Below are positions 11,320 through 23,387 of a stretch of DNA of 64,000 nucleotides, one piece after another. Position numbers and translations under genes: made by a program. Position 1 is the stretch's first letter, and each line of letters starts with the position of its first letter. The notes below the pieces were generated by a model. That model made no database searches. It worked only from the letters and a program-made list of their open reading frames with translations, and was not told the origin of the DNA. The DNA comes from Ancylostoma caninum (taxonomy: Eukaryota; Nematoda; Chromadorea; Rhabditida; Ancylostomatidae): the NCBI GenBank assembly GCA_037903475.1, contig JBAJFG010000442.1, positions 87,001 through 151,000 on the forward strand, written 5' to 3'.

Positions 11320-13020
11320 CAAATCATCTACTGTTTCTTTTTGATCTGTGTAGCGCCGTCAGTGACACTGCAGTGAATTAGTAAGCAGAGGGAAACGGGA
11401 AAAATGTCAAAAATTCCTTTTATGTAGTGTTTTCTTTTTAGTAAATGAAATTGTGATCTCTTCTATTTTAAATAGTAGAAAACGGTGAAAGAAATGTTAA
11501 TAGAAATGTGGGAGTTTCCATAGTGGAGAGACGAGGATGAGCACTGCATAATTTTTCCGATGTAAACTTCCTTAGAAATACTCACTTTGTCATGGAAGGC
11601 ATGCAGTAGTACCATAACATAGCAAATCCTCTCGATATTATCCTGCACTTTTCTTTTGTTTCCCCTTTTTTTACCTAATCTATCATATTAATCAGCTATA
11701 ATACACGCTTATCATAGGAGCTCCATTTTACTTGTTGTGCAGTGAATGAACATGAATAAATAAATTCTTGCAGTGAATTCTCGGTGAACAAGAGCGTCTC
11801 ATGCAAATTTGAGTGTGTTATCCTGTTTGCTGTTAGTTTACTCTGAAGATGGGCCCACGCACAGAGCTTACTTTTATGGGTGTAGAATTCGAAGGGCAGC
11901 GATTTGAGGAGACTGCACATGCTAGGTCACGTGCTGGAGAATCTAGTTTTGTTTTCTTGGAATTCGTGGATTCTGCACCGTGCTGACCTTCTCGACACGG
12001 CTGTCAGTCCCCGTACGGGACGAGCGGAAGGAATTCTGGGGAATAATTAATACTAATTTTCGCTTGAGTACTGCTTTCGAAAAAAAAAACCATCTATTAA
12101 TGAATTCCAGGCCTAAAAGGAAACATGTATTCGCTGTCGAAAGTGAATCATTGGCTTTGCTGTTCCGATTCTAAAGCATATTTCTATCTGAGTCACTGTT
12201 CAGCTGGAATATGCCTTTCATTCTTTTCCTAGAACACTGTTCACTGCAACATTGCTCTAGTTTTCCGACAAAAAAGACGTGCCTGGCTGCTGTAATCCTT
12301 TGATTCCCCACAAATCCTTTAATAATGAGCCTTCGCTTTTTCTCCCCTGCAAAATTGTGGGTCATGATGTTGTAGTTTGGGGAAAAACTGCATCCATTGG
12401 TTAATTTCTGTTTTTTGCTCACACAATTTCTATTACATTTCTTCAATTAACTTTGAAATATTCGTGCAAGAAAGCTTTCCAAGTTACAGATTATGAGAGA
12501 GGAGAGGCATACGGCAAACGCCGAAAATCTTTGTGAATTGAGCCGCGAATGAGTGGAAAAGTGTCCTTTTATCCGTGTACCGAGGCTCTGATATTCTTTT
12601 CCTGAAATGATAGTCATTCGGCGAAATAATTCCCGTCTGAATGCCTGTTTTACTCCTCTTATCTCTTTTCCGAAGCGCATATTCTTCTCTGAACATTTAA
12701 TGCTTGCTCCGCCGTTTTCCTGGGATCAGTACTAATGGCCACATATTTTACCCTGACAGGTAACCAGAAAAGCACCCAGTGGGGAGCAACAAAGAAGGTT
12801 TTTGCTCTGACGAGTGGAAAAGCTTGTTGCCCCGAGAAAAGTCTGACCGTTATTTGGCCTCTTGTGGGCATTCAGGACATTGCTTAGGTGGAAAATCGCT
12901 TAGATTAAGACGAGTGAATCCGAACACAAACAATGGATTTAGAATTTGATATACACTGAGAGGTGGACTTCTAGAACCTTCCATAGTAGATCAGCTATCG
13001 ATAAACATTAGATCCTGTAT
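11320..13020. other. Non-coding stretch
   Basis: Nothing recognisable; short minus-strand frames near 12171-12871 have no motif. Confidence 0.4.
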
Positions 13021-13024
13021 ATGG

Positions 13025-13611
13025 TCACTTATGTGAAAGTTTGTATTCAGCGTAGTGCAAGAACTTCTTCAACTTTTTTATTTGATTAGCTTTCGGCGCA
13101 TGGCGCCTTCTTAGATAGAGAGCTCTTAACAATGTATTTATAACACATGCAACAACGTCTAAGTGAATGAGTGGTGGTTGTTTTACCCACCGAACTCGCT
13201 GGCGAATGGGAAGCAATGAGTTCGTTTCAGGACCACGGTGGGTATTCAAAGGTTCGTGATACCGCAATCCTGTCACTGCTTCTCCTTCTCTGATCGGTCA
13301 AGCAATAAACTACAGAGCTTCCACTAATTCCTCCCGCCTTTTAATCTCCGGTTTGCACCTCCTGATTTCTTTCGCTTCCATGATCTTTCTCTCTAGCGGT
13401 CTTTCAGGGTGACGATGCAGCACTTTTACTTCAAAGTCCGGTACGGACTCTCGTGTCTGCATTGTCGTGCGGTGCCTGGAGAAACCATTGTTGGGGTATG
13501 ATTGCGGATGAGTGAAAGCTCGTCGGTGCTCGTCCAATCTTTTTCTAAGCGGTCTCTTTGTCTCTACCACATACCGTTGACCGCATCTGGTGCACGTGAT
13601 AGAATATGCGC
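13025..13611 (-). pseudogene. Penelope-like retroelement remnant: GIY-YIG endonuclease end
   Basis: On the minus strand the frame reads CTRCGQRYVVETKRPLRKRL followed by DEHRRAF, a GIY-YIG-type nuclease signature (YVxETxRxLxxRxxEH) as found at the C-terminus of Penelope-like elements. The frame is open from a TGA near 13612 down to a stop at 13310; after the stop a second frame (13276-13025) carries LRRRHAPKAN-like sequence. The reverse-transcriptase part is not seen upstream in the window. It is truncated and interrupted, so a decayed copy. The Gly of the usual YVGET is Val here. Confidence 0.7.
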
Positions 13612-13739
13612 ATCATTGAATACTTATGTGAAAATGAAAGGTTTTACAAAACTCCCTCACGTTCTCTTCGCTTTGCCTACAACAATCCTACACGGTGCTA
13701 TGTCCTTTCAGTTCCCGTGCACTAACAAGACAAATTGAG

Positions 13740-14530
13740 CTGTTCCGGTGGATATGCATATGTTCGAGCAGTGTAAATGATGGCAATCCAGGGATATCAT
13801 TCATAGCCGAACATTTTCCAGAGCGACCGCCATGTTAGCTGTCATGTGCATGTTCTGGATATTATTTCTGGAGATTTTTCTGTTTCCCCTGAAGAAAAAC
13901 CAGGAAAATAATTTGTGCAGCACTGCTAGACCTTCTATCTCCCTCCTTCTACTTTTTCCTTGAGCCCTGCAACGGCCGGGAAATTGGGGCAGATCGCTAT
14001 TCACGGAGTTATCAATCCTTCATGATGAATTTTGCTCCTTTTCTCGCTGCACTACTACGAAGCTACAGCTACCAATGGATACAGAACAAGGAATAGCTGG
14101 AAGCTGAAGTGAAGTGAGATGGCGATGAACTCACTATTCGTGCAGTCAGCTCAGATCATTGATCACGACAGCAACAGCGCTGCGGGCAACCTACGATGCT
14201 CTAGTTTTTGCACACATGTATGACAACGCTTTCGATAATACATTAAAATTTTGGACTAGTTGAGTTCATTTCTATTGAGCTTGACTTCAACCGTGTGTCG
14301 CCCCGCCCACTTTGAACCATGCACCCAACGAGACAACAATTTACACACTTTGAATAGGAGTTATTATAGTATGTGGGATCGTCTGCTTGGTCCATTACTG
14401 GATTAAAATGTATAACACTTGGTCATTAAAACATCGTTAATCTATGCTTGACGGGGCAAAAGGCTTTTTGAAGGCTGTATGCTGGCGCATTGTTGATTCT
14501 CGTGTCGTGTTGGGTACTTTTTCTCAGGCT
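13740..14530. other. Non-coding stretch
   Basis: No recognisable gene or RNA in about 800 bp. Confidence 0.4.
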
Positions 14531-14537
14531 CCTCTCA

Positions 14538-14634
14538 CATTATTATTACTATAACTATTATTATTACTATTATTATTATTTTTATTTTTATTATTTTTAT
14601 TTTTATCTTTACTTTTATTATTATTTATTATTAT
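14538..14634 (+). repeat. (TTA)n low-complexity tract
   Basis: About 97 bp of TTA and TTTTA units on the plus strand. Tyr/Phe or Asn/Lys-rich frames across it are artefacts. Confidence 0.95.
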
Positions 14635-14639
14635 GGCAG

Positions 14640-16038
14640 ATAGCTTTTGACATACATATAGCATTCTTCGAAAAGAGCTAACATTTTGGTATCCGAACAA
14701 TCTGTTACAGAAAATTTGGGTCAGAAATTTAGCAACGGAGCGCGTCTTTAGCTGCTTCACTGCGAAGTTTACAAGGAAAGCTTGCAACTTCTGCAAATTT
14801 TGCGTATAAATAGATTCCTGCAAGTGTTTCGGCCTCTCATTCCTGCAAAGTGTCACGGCCGTACATGGCGGGTGTGGGTGACATGTGTTCTGGTACAGAC
14901 TGTCACCATGTAACATACTAACCTAATTCTGTTCATATGTATGGAGTGTTAGTGACAGTTTACCCTGAAAAAAAAAAGTCTGTGACGTTGTTACTCTAAA
15001 TAGATGGATAATGAAAGAGCAACAGCATAATATATTGCATATTGCATATCAATCCACTCTGTATGGAACTGAAAAACTGAGAAAAGTTCATTTTTGTACC
15101 GTAACCCTGTTTTTGCGTCATTATTTTTAATACACTGCAGGAGCAGAAAACTCGAAAATAATTTTTTAAATCCCTAACTTAAACAATTATGTAAATATGA
15201 ATGTTCAAAAGAGGATATAAAACGGACAATTTGGAATAAACTGATATAGATTCTTCCGCGTCCTCGTTCAACTTACGGATACTACATACCTCTAGGAATA
15301 TTCTTAAACGTATCGTTCCTCTTCAGAATGGTTTTCAGGGTTTTCACATGAGAAGAGTCTCCAGAAGCACCTGATCACAATAGCATATGCAATTCCAGGT
15401 AAAACCAGCAAGAAGACCGTTTTTGAATCTCAACTTCTCCGGAGCCTGTGGGCGGAGCCAAGGCGGGACCATGTGGCCCCGCCCACAAGCTCCCCAAGGA
15501 CTGGTCTAGAAAACGGACTTTTCACTAGCTTCGCCCGGAATCACACACACCATTTTTGTCAGCAGCTTTTGGAGATTCTCATCCTGTGGAAATCTCAGAA
15601 ATGGTTGTGAGGTGGTGCTCTCAAATGTCAGAGAAGGTCACATCATCCGTCGATCATCTTCGGCAATTCATGTAACCCCTTCTGGCGAAGTTCCAGAAAA
15701 GTTTCGAAGTTTGAAATATTCACGATTTTATGGCCCATGAAATAAGTCAATGTCTATACGAACGGTGTGACACCAGAAAAAAAAAGGTATCCCATGAAGT
15801 ACTAATTTTTGCTTCCTTCTAACTTCTATTTTGATATAACCACAGAAGCAAAATTCTCTTTTTCTATTCTTCTTTTTCTACTTCCTCCAGAAGCCCACTA
15901 ATTTTAGATTCGTAAATGGCAAGGATTGGGGCATTTATTCTGTTTATTTTAAAAATAATTACGTGCAAACGCTACATGTGTCTTTTCTTACCCAAAACGG
16001 TTAAAAATGAAAAAGAGAAGGGGAGGGGGATAGTACTG
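14640..16038. other. Non-coding stretch with a GC-rich inverted repeat
   Basis: No gene seen. At about 15438-15498, GGAGCCTGTGGGCGG and CCCGCCCACAAGCTCC form an imperfect hairpin of about 60 bp in AT-rich surroundings. Confidence 0.5.
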
Positions 16039-16293
16039 ACAAGGGAGGTGCAAGAGGTTCGGCTCGCAGATTAGAATGAAACCTATCTGGCTTGAATCTT
16101 TGTTTGAGTAGGTGCTACACCTTGCATTTCATTATTGCCCTCTATTCCAAAGAACAAAAAAAAAACAGAATGGAAAAGAAATGGAAAACAGATGCTCATG
16201 ACGGGTTTCGAACCCTCGATCGTCTGCCTAACAGTCCAGTAACTTCTCCACTCGGCCACTACTCAAAGGAATTACCCCTCGCACCTCCCTTGT
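16039..16293. mobile_element. TIR element (ACAAGGGAGGTG family) enclosing a tRNA-like sequence
   Basis: Ends ACAAGGGAGGTGCAAGAGG (16039) and its mirror, read inwards as ACAAGGGAGGTGCGAGGGG (ending 16293), match the ends of the 3349-3760 element. Length is 255 bp. The right half contains a tRNA-like stretch on the minus strand. No target-site duplication is evident. Confidence 0.7.
16195..16268 (-). pseudogene. tRNA-like sequence (SINE-like or tRNA pseudogene)
   Basis: On the minus strand TGGCCGAGTGG matches the pol III A box (D arm) and GGTTCGAAACC nearly matches the B box (T arm), spaced as in a tRNA. The stretch between includes CTGTTAG, which could be an anticodon loop reading GTT, but the anticodon stem, T stem and acceptor stem do not pair properly. 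It is not a functional tRNA; a tRNA-derived SINE fragment is the likely origin. Confidence 0.6.
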
Positions 16294-16299
16294 GAGCGC

Positions 16300-19200
16300 A
16301 TTTCCTGCGAATTTCCGAAAACAGCTTCGGCTCGTGATTTCCATTCTTCTCAATCCTGGAGCACTCTACACGTCACCATGCTCATTCATCAACTCGCAAT
16401 CCTGGCTCTCTTTCTTGGGAGGCCAATCAAAATCTGAAAGTCGCCATTTTTCAAGAGGAAATCCGGCATTTGCGGGGTGCTGTCACCTGTCGTCCTGGAG
16501 CCGTCCTTCCCTCTCCTTATCAGGAATGCAATGAAAAACTCATCTTATTCAGTGGTTTTCCAGACCTCTTCCATCGCGCAGTTGGTTTTTTTGTGCGAAT
16601 TCGAGAGTTTTCACCGAAACCATGAAGTCGTGGACTTACAACCATTTTTCAAGTCCATCGCCTCGTGGTTTTTCAGGATTACTACTTGTAGTTGGCGCCC
16701 CTGATGACGTCCTTGGCCAGCACTTGCCTGTCTACGGCGTCATTGCCCTGGAATTGGCCTTATTTGGACGTCCTCTCCTGCCCTGATACATCCCCAAAAG
16801 CGGACCAGTTCATCACTGCACTTTCTTAGGAAGTTTTATTTATGCAGGCACTAGCTTTTTCTGTAGCCACCCTCGCGAAGTTGTGATGTAAGGCGAGTCC
16901 ACCGTAGTTGGAGGGATTACATTAGCGCCGCGGGCCTTTGCACTTTTTCAATTCGTCTTTACAAGGAACTGCTTATATAAGATGCATGCGAGATTGCAAA
17001 AAATAGAGAGCTAAAGCGGGAAAGGATTAGAGAAATGCTTTAAAAAATTCCTCGGAGCGTGCCCTTTTAGTGCAACCGAGCAATAAAGTGCGTCATCATC
17101 ATAAAGCTAGAAAAACACTATTATTTCTTGTGCAAAAATAAACTCCTTTGCAAAGTAAGCTTTGCTTCCGCTGGCATCAAATCTTCTTTCTGGAATCCAA
17201 ACGCTTCAGGCTCCTTCAAAGTAAAAAAGGTTTATTCTAGGATAATTTTTTCTTTTTTCGTCATGCCTAGTTTTCCTTCGAAATTTGCCCAACCGTTGGT
17301 GGGTCTGGAATTTTTTTAAAGGGTCATTTTTTAATATGTACTGACCGTATTGTTCACAGAATCATTACTTATTCAAGCGGTTCTAGAAAATATAAGGAAG
17401 AAATGAAATGATGTTTCGTCCAAGAAAAAACTAGAGCTGCAAAAAACTCGACTGTATAATACTTTCTACATACGTATAGCTTGTCTCCTCACACTACATA
17501 CGTACTTAATGAGTTAGGATAAGAACTATGCTTATGCCATGAGATGAATGCTTGTGATGCCCTGGCAGCAGTGCGCATGAGGATTTTTAGAGGAGGCTTT
17601 TGCTAAGCACATAATGTGCACTCCGAACTTATTCTATTTTTGGAACACCTTTTCCGGCAACTTCGAAGAACTGCAAAAGCTGCATCTTTAAAACACCTAA
17701 AGTGCATTTGCTAGGTGTTACACCACAGCGCCTGCCGCTAACTTCCTGAGGCTGCAGGTACATATATCTACTCCTCGAAGGATATGCCACCAAGCATCGT
17801 CGTCCTTTGGGTGGTTTCTTTATTGATACGTATTGATTGTGGGCGGTACGATGCAGGCGACTAAGCGTCCATAATCGATACGTATCAAAGTTTAAGTCAG
17901 CGCGACAAGAGCGATGTTAGGTGCTATACTCATTGAAGAGTGTATCCGCAGCCTAAGATTTACTTGCTTTGGTCACCATGAAGAAAATTGTGTTATGTTC
18001 CATCGAATTTATAGCATGATCCGTGTTTTCTTCACTCTTCCCCTTCTGTATTAATAATGAATACTTTAAAAATTATAATTCAAGAAAGACAGTGAAAAAT
18101 AACCTTGTGCAATATTTTTGCGCCCTCTTTCCCGAGAAGAGTTCGTTGAATTCTCGAAACTCTTTATAAAATAGATAAAAATCCCCTCCCATCCCCCCTC
18201 CCTCCCCCCTGCGTTCATCGCTGATATGTAGTATAACATGGTCTAGTATTCTCAATATTGTCTTTCATAACAATACTTTTCTTTCTGGAATATTCCAAAG
18301 ATTTGGGACCATCAATCTGAAGAAGCGAGTAAATTTAAGAACTAAGAACAGATTCGCAGAAATTAGATCAGCACGTAGTATAAACTTTGGTTTCATTTTC
18401 ATTCCGATGAAGAAGACCAGAGGCTGTGCAAAAAAAAGTCCGTTATTTTTTCTGGAACATCTGCAAAGGCTCATTCAAGTTATGAGATAGCATCCATCTT
18501 CACACGCACACCTTCCCATTTCATTCGTTTTCTTGCCTGAAGTTGTTTTTTTTTTCTTCTAGTTTGGGATTTATTTATTCCATTCGCTTGCACCAGCTGC
18601 AGGATTTTCTTTTCTCATTTATGAATATCCATATGGAAATGTTGTACATTTTCGCTACCGTAATCAGATGGCGAATTAACTAATTGTAGAAATGCAGCCT
18701 GCAAAGTTTCAAGAGTAAGCAGTGACATTTTTTTGCCAGGACATTTTCTCACTTGGTTCATTTACCAACTCGTCGTACTTCATGCTGAACATTCTGCTTC
18801 GCTCGAACACTCAGCGAATAGTCGCTGCTAATTAGTGCGCGTCGCTCATATTTCAACATGATGCCTGAGGGTTCAAACCAGAAGAGTTCCATAGGAGCAA
18901 TTTTTCCCTCATCTGGTTTTAGTTCCCCTGGAATTCCCCTTAAGCAAGAAATAACTCCTTAGAATAATGCAAGAAAAAGAGTTGCTGAATGCCTCGATGC
19001 TTACTGCACCCATGAAAGACGATCCCACTGGTTGCCACCGCAGCAATCTTGCGAATTTGTTATTGTTTACTAAATTCCAGGGAGTCACAAAATGGTACGC
19101 GCACTCCTTGATTTGTTTATTATTCATAACTAATTGTTTATACTCATTATCGCACCAGCTCAGTACATATCCAGTCTCTCCGTGCTGAGATCTCGGCTGA

Positions 19201-19390
19201 TTTCACACCGCCATCGGTGTTTTCTAATAGTTAGCGAGATTATTCACTGCAGAGACATTCAGTTTTGCCACTCCTTGTGGGTGACCCTTTCTGAATCGTT
19301 CTTTGCTCCCATTTCAGTAACATGCCCAGTTAGTATCGGCCACAAACCATGACTGGTTAAATGGTTCCTCAGATATCAATCACATCCTGC
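16300..19390. other. Non-coding stretch
   Basis: No recognisable gene in about 3 kb apart from the small palindrome at 17820-17890. Purine/pyrimidine-rich run at 18182-18211. Confidence 0.4.
17820..17890. repeat. Short palindromic element (GATACGTAT family), copy 2
   Basis: TTGATACGTATTGATTGTGG is mirrored by a right end that reads inwards CTTTGATACGTATCGATTAT. Core word shared with 6540-6636. Confidence 0.65.
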
Positions 19391-19395
19391 TTTTG

Positions 19396-19472
19396 TGAGG
19401 AAAATTATCCTTTAACTGATGGCTGAGGAAAGTTATCCTTTAACTGAGGAAAATTATCCTTTAACTGATTTG
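19396..19472 (+). repeat. Three-copy tandem repeat, ~24-28 bp unit
   Basis: GGAAAATTATCCTTTAACTG recurs three times with small changes (one copy has AAAGTTATCC). A minor local tandem. Confidence 0.85.
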
Positions 19473-19479
19473 TCTAGGA

Positions 19480-22400
19480 CTATGTTCATACGTTAGGGAA
19501 ATAACCAATCAGATTATCCTAATCAGAACTCAGATACTATTAGGTTAACCGTGCAAAAATCTCCTTGGTCCGCAGTGGTTGGTTCAAGGCGTGCAAGCAT
19601 TCCTACGAAGAGCCCACAATTTCTCTGCGCTAGACCATGGTCCCTATCCAGTATGCTTTATCCCGGCGGAAAAATGCGCTGTGATGGACATATGGGTGTC
19701 GCTTACCAGCAAATAAAAAGTTTTACCAGCATATGTATCATCCATGCCTCCCTCGTTATACTGCGGATATCTTCGTCAGGTCAAGTTATTACTGACAAGA
19801 ATCCACCAGTTCTATCATCAGACCACGTTGTTTTTGGTCAACACACCGTATTTGCGCCAAGAAGTGAACATGGATAAATTATAGGGGTATCAAAAAGTTT
19901 ACAGCCTAGACTACTTCCAAAAGGTGTACAGCGTCGAAATTTTGTTGCAACAAAATATAGGTCCCTCGAACACTAAAACACTTTTCTCAGCTTAATTTCA
20001 ATTTTTTGAACTGTTTTAAGAGTTCTTCTTATCATATGAGGCAGTGTATCCTCCAACAGCCGACTTCAGCTCATTTTCGACCCAGAATCTCATTTTTCGT
20101 AGTTGCTGTTCCACATTTCCAGGCCGATAATAGTTTCTGGGTACCAGACCCGGGTTACAGAATGTGTGATTCAATTATTCGAATCCACGTTCTGGCAGCA
20201 ACCGCAACTCTGGATCTGTGGACGGATGCTCTGTCAAAATGCATGTGAAACTCACTATGGTTAGGCTAGAAAGAAGCGCCATTATTTTTGAACGAATCAA
20301 TTGAGAATATGAAACTTGGCACGGTGGCTTCAAAAACTTCAGGCTACATGACCGTACTGAAAGTTTTGAGAAAAATGGGATGGAACAGGTCGAGGCCGGA
20401 AACTTTTCGAAACTCTTACATGTTGTGCTACAGGATATTGAGGTTAGTGACCTTAAGGGAATTCTAAAAATTCAAAAATGATAGTGAATTCTACATGCGT
20501 TTCGCAGTCGATACCTTGTACATACGTAGGTAAGTCTTAAAAGCCCATATCGACATTGATAGAGTAACATTCGAAATCAAATGTAGATTAATGTTGTAGT
20601 TTGTAAGAGTAGTAAGAGTAGTAACTATTTCCTCTCCCCGATCTTATAGCCTCTCCGTTCAGAATGTAGAATTTATCTGGTAAACAGAAATTTGGGCGCA
20701 CACTGTATTTTGGATGGCGGAGTAGAGAACGGGACTGGTGGGAAGGAATTTATAATCGATGTTCTTTTTCTTCCATAGTAAAATATGTTAGATGCGGGCC
20801 CGGTTTTGTCAGAGGACTTCGCTTTTCTTTCATTGCCTTGAAAACCAGGGTTTTACGCCAGTAATCGCACGTTCTAGATGTCATTATGCTGAATGCAGCT
20901 ATTTGCTTCGTTTATAACCATGTCTTATGTCTGGATCCATGGAACTTTCCAGAATTGTCGTAAGAAACCTATACTAGCGTGCATTCTAATGGCAGAGCGA
21001 AAAACGGCATAACCTAAATTATGATTACCAAATATGTTGCTCTTATCTATCTGAAGTTGCTTAAGAATAAAAACTAGAAAGAAAGTACTAGTTTGAATAA
21101 GAGTAAGACCTAAGGACTACTTCGCGCTTTTCTTTTCGTAAGGCCCTATGGCCCAGTTAGTATTCGTGCAATAGAAACTACCGAGTTTGCTTTCTCAAAG
21201 AGTTCATTCTGGAGTTAATTACATTTCTAAAACAGAACGTAAAAGTAGGGACCAGATTTCTGAATGTTCCGGAGAATATGCGCTTCGAAACGATCTTTGG
21301 ATTTCTGCGATCTCTCATTGATATCCAGTTATAAAGAACCTCCAAAACCTTATGCAAAACAATGGAAGCTTATCTAATGAATTAATAATAGTTTAGATTT
21401 TCTAAACGTACAAAAAGAGCGCACAAGCTGCTGTAAATCGACACGATTACAGAGAAAAACTGGATTTCTCGACACCTCTTGTTGGAATTCACAAATCGGA
21501 CATTTTTTTCCATTGAAAATTGCTTAGAAAATAAAAGTCCATTTTCTCATTTGCCTCCTTGCATTTGTCTCAGACTTTTTTCTTGGAGACTGAAGCTAAA
21601 TGGCTGGAATGTTCAATCAAGCAATATTGTGCCCGTGCTCGGTGCGGCGCTATCTTTGCTAAAAACAAGTACCTTCAAGGTCCTTACCTAAAACACCTGT
21701 TAAAAAGGTCATGAGCTATGCTACACCTGTTCTGATTTTGCGATTCTGAACTTGTCAACGTTAAAACTATGGACATCGACTACTTCTTTTCCAGCTTGTT
21801 CTAAGGTTGCCCTGAGTTCTTCATCCATTGAAATCACATCTGAACCCGACGAGAATTCTTCGGCAAATCCACGAAATCGGCTGAAATTAGGTAGGCACCA
21901 CTATGTTCACTGGAAAACGTCCAGTCGTTTGTAGGTGAACAGTGACAACTGATACGCGGGATTTCCGCTACACATTGAGCGGTGACTTAGGAATAGATCC
22001 ACACATTTACCACTCAGTCAGATTTAGGTACCACAATAAGGGAATTTACTATAAGTTCAAACAAAACTCGACAGTATCTTCACTCGCATGTAAGCTGCAG
22101 TTAATTTTCCTTGCCTTCAGAGCTTAAACCCCAGAACTTTTGTTTTTTAATGTTGCTAACAGCTCTGGGATTTACACAATCCCGCCAAGTTAAGACGACT
22201 CTTTTAAGTGATGGGAAAACTGCTTCGAAAGAGTTTTTTATCCCAAACTTATTCGTTGATTTTTTATTCACTTTCCCATCTTAGTAATCACTCGGGTGTG
22301 ATGCTGAAGGTGACCTTACCAATTGTCATGTACTAAGTGAGAAGCCCACCTTCTTTCCGGAATTTTCATGGGAGAATTAATGTGCAGAGAGTTTTTCAAA

Positions 22401-22990
22401 GCTATCCTGGATATTGGCGAACTCGGAATCTTGGATAATTGGTAGATATCACATGCTTTTCTTCGTCTTCTTCAATCTTCTCCCAAATTGGATAGCGCTC
22501 CTCCTGCCGTGTCCTTTCTTCAGTTATCTAAGGCATGCTAGCCGTTAATTCCTCGTTTGGGATGAGGCTAAAAATAGCATGGGGTAAATCCACAGCAAAT
22601 AGAAGAGTCGAACTTTCGTTTGTCTTCTTCCTGGATCTTTCTTATCCCTCACGGAGTTTTGCATGGATGATTTTCTGCTAACTCAGCTGCAGAGCCTGAA
22701 ATTATCTCATTTGTTTTTTATTCCAGGGAATACAGGGCTTGGAATTATCCAATCTGGGTTTTTTCTTCTGTAGGCCCCACAGCTTCGCGATTCTGCGCAA
22801 TCTCTCATTTGCAAAATGCATTTTCTGTGAGATTTTTTATGGATAATGTGATTTTCCCAGCGTTGCCTAGGTAGCCCTCCGAGAGTCTTATCCTCCGAGA
22901 GCCTTCACTTTTTTTACCACCTTCTTTCTTCCAGGCGGCCTCCTGAGAATTTCTTTGAAAAGTCACCTTCCGGGGGTTAGAGTTGCCAGT
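19480..22990. other. Non-coding stretch
   Basis: About 3.5 kb with no frame, RNA or repeat that I recognise. Confidence 0.4.
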
Positions 22991-23002
22991 GGCCGGGTTG
23001 TT

Positions 23003-23310
23003 GAGGAGTTATCTCCATACTTATTATCATTATCATTATCTTATTATCATTTTTCCATCGTCGACCTATTCTTCTCATTGTTAGTTCGAGGGTTTTATTC
23101 GATCCTACTGAGAAGTTTTTTCGGTTACCTGTGTTATTTGCGGTACTCGGTCGACCTCTTCTCGGACGATACTTGTTGTTAGCTGTCGCTTGGAAGTGCT
23201 ACAGAGCTTTCGAAACGGTCAAATATGGGATATCCGACAGCCGCGAAATCACCACCATAATTGCCGATCTCAAATCTTCTTTAGATCGCATCCATAACAT
23301 AGACCAGTGA
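23003..23310 (+). other. Open frame of ~100 codons without ATG, unassigned
   Basis: Between an in-frame TGA ending near 23002 and TGA at 23308-23310 the frame stays open for about 100 codons and lacks any Met. After a low-complexity Ile/Leu start it reads FFRLPVLFAVLG, GRYLLLAVAWKCYRAFETV and ITTIIADLKSSLDRIHNIDQ, a hydrophobic segment followed by a helical, charged end. It could be a last exon or a retroelement remnant. I do not recognise the family. Confidence 0.25.
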
Positions 23311-23387
23311 CTGTAGGAATGTATAGATGAAATCATTCCAAGCGGCCCACCTCGCGAGAAAAAAAACAGATGAATTGATTTATCCAT

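Noticed and set aside
16195..16268. Functional tRNA gene
   Set aside because: A and B boxes are present, but acceptor, anticodon and T stems do not pair.
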